A stretch of 64,000 nt of DNA, taken from NCBI RefSeq assembly GCF_030227115.1, contig NZ_JASSUA010000001.1:806001-870000 (forward strand), written 5' to 3'. This DNA is from Marinobacter sp. SS13-12 (GTDB taxonomy: Bacteria; Pseudomonadota; Gammaproteobacteria; Pseudomonadales; Oleiphilaceae). Below, one piece after another: positions 58,954 to 64,000 of the stretch (position 1 is the first letter of the stretch; the number at the start of each line of letters is the position of its first letter). The notes under the pieces were generated by a model. It was not told the DNA's origin and ran no database searches. It saw nothing but the letters and a program-made list of their open reading frames with translations. A program made the position numbers and the translations under genes.

Positions 58954-61875
58954 TTAATCGCTGTCCTCGATAGTCAGGGCTTCCAGCCGGTTGCGGCCGT
59001 TCTGTTTGGCAATATAGAGCGCTTTGTCGGCCAGGCGAAGGAATTCCGCCGGCGAGGTATCCTTGCGGGGAGTACCAGTGGCCAGGCCAATGCTGACGGT
59101 AAAACAGATCTGTTGGTCGTTGCAGGTGGACGTCTGTTCGGCCAGGGCTTCGCGGAAACTCTCCAGGCGCGAAATCAGCTCGTCGCGGTCGCTGAAGCTG
59201 GTAAAAATCACGAATTCCTCACCGCCGAACCGGGTGAGGCGGTCGGTGTCGCGGCGGAAATGATCGCGCATGGTATCGGCCAGTGCCACAAGGCACTTGT
59301 CACCGGCGGCGTGGCCATAGGTATCGTTAATGGTCTTGAAATGATCAGCGTCCACCATGGCAACCGCAAACCCCGCCTGGTGTCGCTGGCACCAGTGAAA
59401 GCTTTTGCTGAATTCCTGGTCAAAATAGCTGCGGTTGCCAATCTGGGTCAGGTCGTCGGTGACACTGAGGTAAGCAAGGCGCTCATTGGCAGCAGCGAGT
59501 TCCCTGTTCAGCCGGTTGAGTTTGCGATTCCAGTAAAACAGCAGGCCCAGGATCACTATGGCAGCGATGACTAACTGGAAAACCAGGGTGTAATCCACCG
59601 TTTGCTCCAGCCTGATGCCGGCCCATTGCTGCTCGATGGCTTTGCGCTCCTCCGCTGTCAGGCTGGCGACCAGCTTTTGCATGATGCTGAGCAGTTCAGG
59701 TTCGTCATTTCGGGTGGCCACGGCAAGGGACCAGTCCGCGGGGACTCTCCCGAGAACTTTCAGGTCGGCCAGACCCAGTTCCTGCATGTTATGGCTGGCG
59801 GTGGACAGGGTGCCGACATAGCCCGCCAGCTCCCGCTCCTGAACCATGCGCAGCCCTTCTTTTTCGTTGCGGACTTGAACCAGGTTGAGATTCGGGTGTG
59901 TTGTTTTCAGCAGTTCCATGAAGGCGTAATCCTCCACGATACCGATCGGCCGGTCTCCCATATCGTTCAGTGTATTGATAAACGGCGCCTCCACCCGGCC
60001 CAACAGCACACTTGGAACCTGGATATAGGGTTCCGTGAAGCTCATGTACTCGAGCCGTTCCGGTGTCTCCATGGCCATGGAGAAAAGGTCGCATTCACGC
60101 TTCTTAGCTGCCTCGATGGCGTCAGCCCAGGTGTCCGCGGGAAGGGCAGTGAACTCAATGCCTGAGCGCTCAGAGAACAGGGCGAAGATGTCGGCTGACG
60201 TCCCGATGTGTTGGTTGTCGTCATTGAGCGCTTCCAGTGGCAGCCAGTCAGGATCAACGCAAAGCGTCAATTGCCGGTCGCGCGCTGCCAGCCAGGCATT
60301 TTCGGCATCGCTGAAGGTCAGGGGCCCTTCGGCAGGCGGTAAGCGGCGATTATCAGAAGCACCGAGCCAGCGGTTTTCAATGGTTCGCATTTCTGTCGGG
60401 CTGATGGCGGCCAGTGCTGCATCCATAATGGAAGCGAGCGGCTCAAGCGCAGGCCGAACACCAAAACGGAGATCTTCGCCGGAGGTGCCATCAAGCTCGA
60501 TTTCCCCGGCGATGGTCACGCCGGCAATCCGTAATTCCCTGACCCAATAGTTGCCGTTGGGCAAGGCTGCCAGGGCGACATCCACGGATTTCTCGGCCAG
60601 TGCCCGGAACATGGCGCGCTGGGAGGTGAACGAAAAGACGTTGTCGCCCAGCTGCTCGCGGAAGACGCTTTCGTAGTAGATACCCGCGCCGATGGCCACC
60701 TTGAGCCCTTCCAGGTCGGCGGGGGTATTGAACGTGAGGCTTTCATCCAGGGTAAAGGCAACGTTAGGGATGATATGGTACGGACGGGTAAACCGTGTGC
60801 TCTTCAGTCGTTCAGCGGTTCTCGACATATTGGCCATGACGTCGATTTCACCCGCCAGGAACATCGGGTACAGCTCGGACCATTGCCCGACCACAGGCAC
60901 AACATGCAGGCCGGTGAGATCGGATATCCGGTTCACCGTATCAATGCTCAGACCCTGCAGGGTTCCTGCATCCTGAAAACTGAAAGGAGCGTAGTCCGGC
61001 ATGAAGCCAACCCTGACCGGGCCAATTTCACTGATATAGCGCTGGCGTGCATCGCTGAGACGGAATCCCTGTGACTCGGCAATGCCGGCGCCGCCGTATT
61101 CCTGCCAGCGCTCAAACAGTTCGGTAATGCGGGCTTCGGGAACGGCGTTCAGTCCGTCCCTGATTACCTCAAACAGCTCATCGTTCCCTTTCAGAACGCC
61201 AAGACGTAAGTCTTCCCGGGCCAGCTCCCCCAGGGGTGCGGGACCGGCGATGTCCAGGAACCTGAAGCCGGCCTGGTTGGCGTAGTATTCCAGCGTCAGT
61301 TCCGGCCCGATGATACCGTCCACCCAGCCGAAGGCGAGGGCCCGTACCAGTCTGGGAATGGAATCGTAGGTGTAGAGCTCAATGCCGGCTTCGGTGAGAG
61401 CGTCACGGTAATAGATGTCCCCGACAACCCCGATGCGGGCAGTGGCGAGTGCTTTCAGGGAACTGACATCCGTCAGCGGGTTCGCCGGATCATGCATCAC
61501 GTAGGTCTGGCGAATGTGGTAGGGCTCGGTGAACTGAACCGTTTTGGCCCGCTCTTCGCGGTAGGAGATGCCTTCGATTATATCAATGTCACCGCGCAGG
61601 AAGGCCCCGTAGATTTCCGGCCAGGTGCCAGCGCGAAATTCCAGGGTCAGGCCGGCGTTGTGGGCCACCTCCCGGAGAACGTCGATGGAGAAACCGGAGG
61701 GGCTGCGCCCCTCCATATTGGAGTAGGGCTTGTTGTCGGAAACGATGCCTACGAATACGTTCTGACTGGCGGCTGACCAGGCGGGAAACGACAGGAAAGT
61801 GAGCACCAGTAAAGCATAAACGGCATAGAACAAAGTGTTCAGAGACGGCCTTTGCCAGGCGATTCCAGCGCTCAT
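58954..61875 (-). CDS. diguanylate cyclase with three tandem periplasmic substrate-binding domains
   Basis: The 973-aa membrane sensor makes cyclic di-GMP. After a signal/anchor helix it has three family-3 solute-binding domains in a row (about residues 40-270, 285-520 and 535-765), of the kind that bind amino acids in chemosensors such as BvgS. A membrane helix (FQLVIAAIVILGLLFYW, about 775-795) and a GGDEF domain follow. The active site is GGEEF (884-888), preceded at the canonical distance by the inhibitory I-site RDTD, so the enzyme should be active and feedback-controlled. The start could be GTG 61887 instead. Single gene, minus strand. Confidence 0.93.
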   Translation of the reverse strand: MSAGIAWQRPSLNTLFYAVYALLVLTFLSFPAWSAASQNVFVGIVSDNKPYSNMEGRSPSGFSIDVLREVAHNAGLTLEFRAGTWPEIYGAFLRGDIDIIEGISYREERAKTVQFTEPYHIRQTYVMHDPANPLTDVSSLKALATARIGVVGDIYYRDALTEAGIELYTYDSIPRLVRALAFGWVDGIIGPELTLEYYANQAGFRFLDIAGPAPLGELAREDLRLGVLKGNDELFEVIRDGLNAVPEARITELFERWQEYGGAGIAESQGFRLSDARQRYISEIGPVRVGFMPDYAPFSFQDAGTLQGLSIDTVNRISDLTGLHVVPVVGQWSELYPMFLAGEIDVMANMSRTAERLKSTRFTRPYHIIPNVAFTLDESLTFNTPADLEGLKVAIGAGIYYESVFREQLGDNVFSFTSQRAMFRALAEKSVDVALAALPNGNYWVRELRIAGVTIAGEIELDGTSGEDLRFGVRPALEPLASIMDAALAAISPTEMRTIENRWLGASDNRRLPPAEGPLTFSDAENAWLAARDRQLTLCVDPDWLPLEALNDDNQHIGTSADIFALFSERSGIEFTALPADTWADAIEAAKKRECDLFSMAMETPERLEYMSFTEPYIQVPSVLLGRVEAPFINTLNDMGDRPIGIVEDYAFMELLKTTHPNLNLVQVRNEKEGLRMVQERELAGYVGTLSTASHNMQELGLADLKVLGRVPADWSLAVATRNDEPELLSIMQKLVASLTAEERKAIEQQWAGIRLEQTVDYTLVFQLVIAAIVILGLLFYWNRKLNRLNRELAAANERLAYLSVTDDLTQIGNRSYFDQEFSKSFHWCQRHQAGFAVAMVDADHFKTINDTYGHAAGDKCLVALADTMRDHFRRDTDRLTRFGGEEFVIFTSFSDRDELISRLESFREALAEQTSTCNDQQICFTVSIGLATGTPRKDTSPAEFLRLADKALYIAKQNGRNRLEALTIEDSD

Positions 61876-62019
61876 TGAGTGGTTCACACGTCTGTGTTGG
61901 CTGAGTCCAGAGTGTAGTTGTCCGTGGCTGTTTTTCCCAACGAAAAGTTGGTTTCCTGCCTGCGATCCGCGACCCGCGGTGATAGGATAAGGCCTCGTCA
62001 GTAGTGTGCAGGGAATATC

Positions 62020-62745
62020 ATGGGCCTTTTGTTTGAACAGATCGACAGTCAGCCATCAGCACTGGGGGACATCACCCTCCGTCGGCGCCGTATTCCCGCG
62101 CTGGGTAACCGCGATATCTACGAGGTGAAACTGGGTGATGAATTCCTCATGTCCAGCATGTTTGTGGATGCGGAAGTGGCACTGGCGGACCTGGGCCTGA
62201 ACGCAGTGGAGGGCGACGCGCTCCGGGTAGTGGTTGGCGGCCTCGGACTGGGGTACACCGCGGAAGCGGCTCTGAAGTATGAGCGGGTGAGCGAACTGCT
62301 CGTTGTGGATGCCCTGGATACGGTGATCCACTGGCACCAGCAGGAGAAAGTGCCTTTGGGCAAGGTGTTGAATGAGGACCCGCGTTGTCGCTATGTGCTG
62401 GGCAGTTTCTTTGACCTGGCAGTGTCCGGCGCCGGTTTTGACCCCGAGGCGCCAGGCAAGGTCTTCGACGCCATTCTGCTGGACATCGACCATTCCCCCA
62501 GGGCTCTGCTGAACGATTCCAACGCCAGTTTCTACAGCGCAGAAGGCCTGGGCCGGATGGCGACGCACCTGCGGCCCGGCGGCGTCTTTGCCATGTGGTC
62601 CAACGAGCCGCCCGATGAGGCCTTCATGAAGGTCCTGAGTACGCTGTTTACCGATGTGGACGCGAAGGTGGTGTCTTTCTACAACCCGTTCCAGAACCGG
62701 GAGTCGTCCAACACCGTGTTCCTGGCCAGAAAGCCGATCAGTTAA
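62020..62745 (+). CDS. spermidine synthase-like methyltransferase-fold protein
   Basis: The 241-aa protein has a Rossmann-type methyltransferase core: VVVGGLGLGYTAEAAL (nucleotide-binding loop), LLVVDALDTVIHWHQ, DAILLDIDHSP and a late MWSNEPPDEAF strand. It is of the group annotated as spermidine synthase-like. The typical polyamine-binding Asp-rich stretch of true SpeE is not clear, so a polyamine substrate is doubtful. It overlaps the convergent mgsA gene by 8 bp. Confidence 0.78.
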   Translation: MGLLFEQIDSQPSALGDITLRRRRIPALGNRDIYEVKLGDEFLMSSMFVDAEVALADLGLNAVEGDALRVVVGGLGLGYTAEAALKYERVSELLVVDALDTVIHWHQQEKVPLGKVLNEDPRCRYVLGSFFDLAVSGAGFDPEAPGKVFDAILLDIDHSPRALLNDSNASFYSAEGLGRMATHLRPGGVFAMWSNEPPDEAFMKVLSTLFTDVDAKVVSFYNPFQNRESSNTVFLARKPIS

Positions 62746-63178
62746 CCGGGCGACCGGTGTAGCTTGAGAAATCCGGCTTTTTCGGCTGGTGCTGGTCATC
62801 GGTCATATAGGCGGACGTCAATATGAACTCGGCGGTGGCACGATTGCAGGCCACGGGAATATTCCACAGCGCCGCGATGCGCAGCAGGGCCTTGATATCC
62901 GGGTCATGGGGCTGGGGTTCCAGCGGGTCCCAGAAGAACACCAGCAGGTCGATTTCCCCTTCCGCGATCTTGGCGCCTATCTGCTGGTCGCCTCCCAGCG
63001 GGCCGCTGAGCAGGCACACAATATCGTCCCTCCCCAGGTCCTCTTTCAGCAGCCGGCCTGTGGTGCCGGAGGCATAAAGACGAAGGGCGGCGAAGCGAGT
63101 GCGGTTTTCGGATACCCAGTCCACCAGTTCTCTCTTCTTGTTGTCGTGGGCGACGAGGGCGACGGATTTGACGGCCAT
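62738..63178 (-). CDS. mgsA: methylglyoxal synthase
   Basis: This enzyme converts dihydroxyacetone phosphate to methylglyoxal and phosphate, a bypass of lower glycolysis. ATG 63178 gives 146 aa; upstream the frame is open but unlike the family. Motifs are VALVAHDNKKRELVDWV, ASGTTGRLL, the catalytic SGPLGGDQQIGAKIAEGEIDLLVFFWDPLEPQPHDPDIKALLR region (Asp and His) and NIPVACNRATAEFIL. AGGAGA precedes the start at slightly long spacing. Confidence 0.95.
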   Translation of the reverse strand: MAVKSVALVAHDNKKRELVDWVSENRTRFAALRLYASGTTGRLLKEDLGRDDIVCLLSGPLGGDQQIGAKIAEGEIDLLVFFWDPLEPQPHDPDIKALLRIAALWNIPVACNRATAEFILTSAYMTDDQHQPKKPDFSSYTGRPVN

Positions 63179-63268
63179 TTGCGGTAAGGTCTCCTGTTGG
63201 GGGTAGTGTCCGGTATCGGACTCCAGTGTTTCATATTCACGATAGACGCGGAACAGGAAATAAGTGTT

Positions 63269-64000
63269 ATGGCGACAGATCAATCCATTGACTGGGCAGA
63301 GACGCCCGCCGCCGTTTGGCGCCGCCATCGCCAGGGGTTGCGGGCCATCCGGCGGCTGGATCCGGTGGGTTGGAGCGAGCTGACCGGCATCGGCCGACAA
63401 CAGGAAGCACTGGCCCGTAATACCGAACGCTTCCTCGCGGGCGAGCCCTCCAACAACGCCCTGCTCTGGGGCGCCCGGGGTACCGGCAAGTCATCGCTGA
63501 TCAAGGCGCTGCTGAACCGCTACCAGGGCCAGGGGCTGCGCATGATCGAGGTGGACAAGGACGACCTGGTGAACCTGCCGGAAATTGTCGACGACATTGC
63601 CGAGTTGTCGTGGCGATTCGTGATTTTCTGCGACGATCTGTCCTTCGAGGTGGGTGAGTCCGGCTACAAGGCCCTGAAAAGTGTGCTGGAAGGCTCGCTG
63701 GAATTACCGCCAGAGAACGTGCGGGTGTATGCCACTTCCAACCGCCGCCACCTGATGCCTGAATTCATGGACGATAACGTCAAGAGTGAGATGCGTGGCG
63801 GCGAACTGCACCCGGCCGAAGCCATTGAAGAGCAGGTGTCCCTGGCGGACCGGTTTGGCCTGCAACTGTCGTTCTACGGGTTCCCCCAGGACGTGTACCT
63901 GCAGGCGATTGATGCGCTGTTTCCCCAGGTGGGCGACAGGGAATCCCTGCACCGGGAGGCCATCCGTTTCGCCACCAGCCGGGGTGCCCGCAATGGCCGC
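63269..64000 (+). CDS. DUF815 family P-loop ATPase, 3' truncated
   Basis: ATG 63269 follows AGGAAA and opens a frame of 244 codons that runs off the window. The AAA-like ATPase has Walker A GARGTGKSS (68-76), Walker B WRFVIFCDDLSFE, sensor-1 Asn/Arg in RVYATSNRRHLMPEF, and the DUF815 phrase EAIEEQVSLADRFGLQLSFYGFPQD. About 40 or more residues should follow. The cellular role of DUF815 ATPases is not established. It is divergent from mgsA across a 90-bp gap. Confidence 0.92.
   Translation, partial: MATDQSIDWAETPAAVWRRHRQGLRAIRRLDPVGWSELTGIGRQQEALARNTERFLAGEPSNNALLWGARGTGKSSLIKALLNRYQGQGLRMIEVDKDDLVNLPEIVDDIAELSWRFVIFCDDLSFEVGESGYKALKSVLEGSLELPPENVRVYATSNRRHLMPEFMDDNVKSEMRGGELHPAEAIEEQVSLADRFGLQLSFYGFPQDVYLQAIDALFPQVGDRESLHREAIRFATSRGARNGR

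Overview
The window is a contiguous piece of a fairly GC-rich gammaproteobacterial chromosome. The rsmD/ftsY-ftsE-ftsX-rpoH and yrfG-hslR-hslO-pckA neighbourhoods, two PEP-CTERM surface proteins, an acyl-CoA-binding protein and the protein sequences themselves suggest a marine member of the Marinobacter type. This is inferred from protein resemblance only; there is no rRNA or other direct marker, and I saw no tRNA gene, IS element or CRISPR array.

Layout. 1-4.1 kb: the 3' part of an RND efflux permease followed by its outer-membrane factor. 4.2-10.7 kb: nitroreductase, two PEP-CTERM exported proteins, a VWA/J-domain pair, a Tag-type DNA glycosylase and an MHYT sensor with a dead GGDEF domain. 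10.9-14.4 kb: a DUF1326-DUF2182 operon facing a large STAND-GNAT-winged-helix regulator. 14.5-20.1 kb: minus-strand housekeeping block (GFA protein, pckA, hslO, hslR, yrfG, small exported protein, mutM). 20.4-26.5 kb: fatty acid desaturase, rsmD and the ftsY-ftsE-ftsX-rpoH group. 26.6-32.9 kb: tartronate semialdehyde reductase and hydroxypyruvate isomerase, an OmpR/HisKA two-component pair, greB, an orphan integrase N-terminal domain and an acyl-CoA-binding protein.

33.2-53.0 kb: an almost complete type VI secretion system (T6SS), tssB-C-E-F-G-fha-J-K-L-H-vasH-vasI-A-M. This is the gene order of the Vibrio cholerae VAS main cluster as I know it. It contains sheath, baseplate, membrane complex, ClpV ATPase and a sigma-54 activator, but no hcp, vgrG, PAAR or effector gene. 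53.0-64.0 kb: small envelope proteins, a glycerophosphodiester phosphodiesterase, an alpha/beta hydrolase, an OM barrel, cysK, a triple-sensor diguanylate cyclase, a spermidine-synthase-like protein, mgsA and the start of a DUF815 ATPase.

The most unusual signal is not a gene. Two families of intergenic hairpin repeats occur in the window. Family A (three copies, two inside the T6SS operon) has long arms that differ between copies but stay self-complementary. Each arm pair encloses a constant core with two GGA-containing loop motifs about 25 nt apart. In one copy the second motif exactly matches the published CsrA/RsmA SELEX consensus RUACARGGAUGU. This suggests, as a hypothesis, dispersed CsrA-binding RNA modules placed in the T6SS transcript. 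Family B (two copies) is a long hairpin with a constant loop; one copy lies directly beside a family A copy between tssE and tssF.
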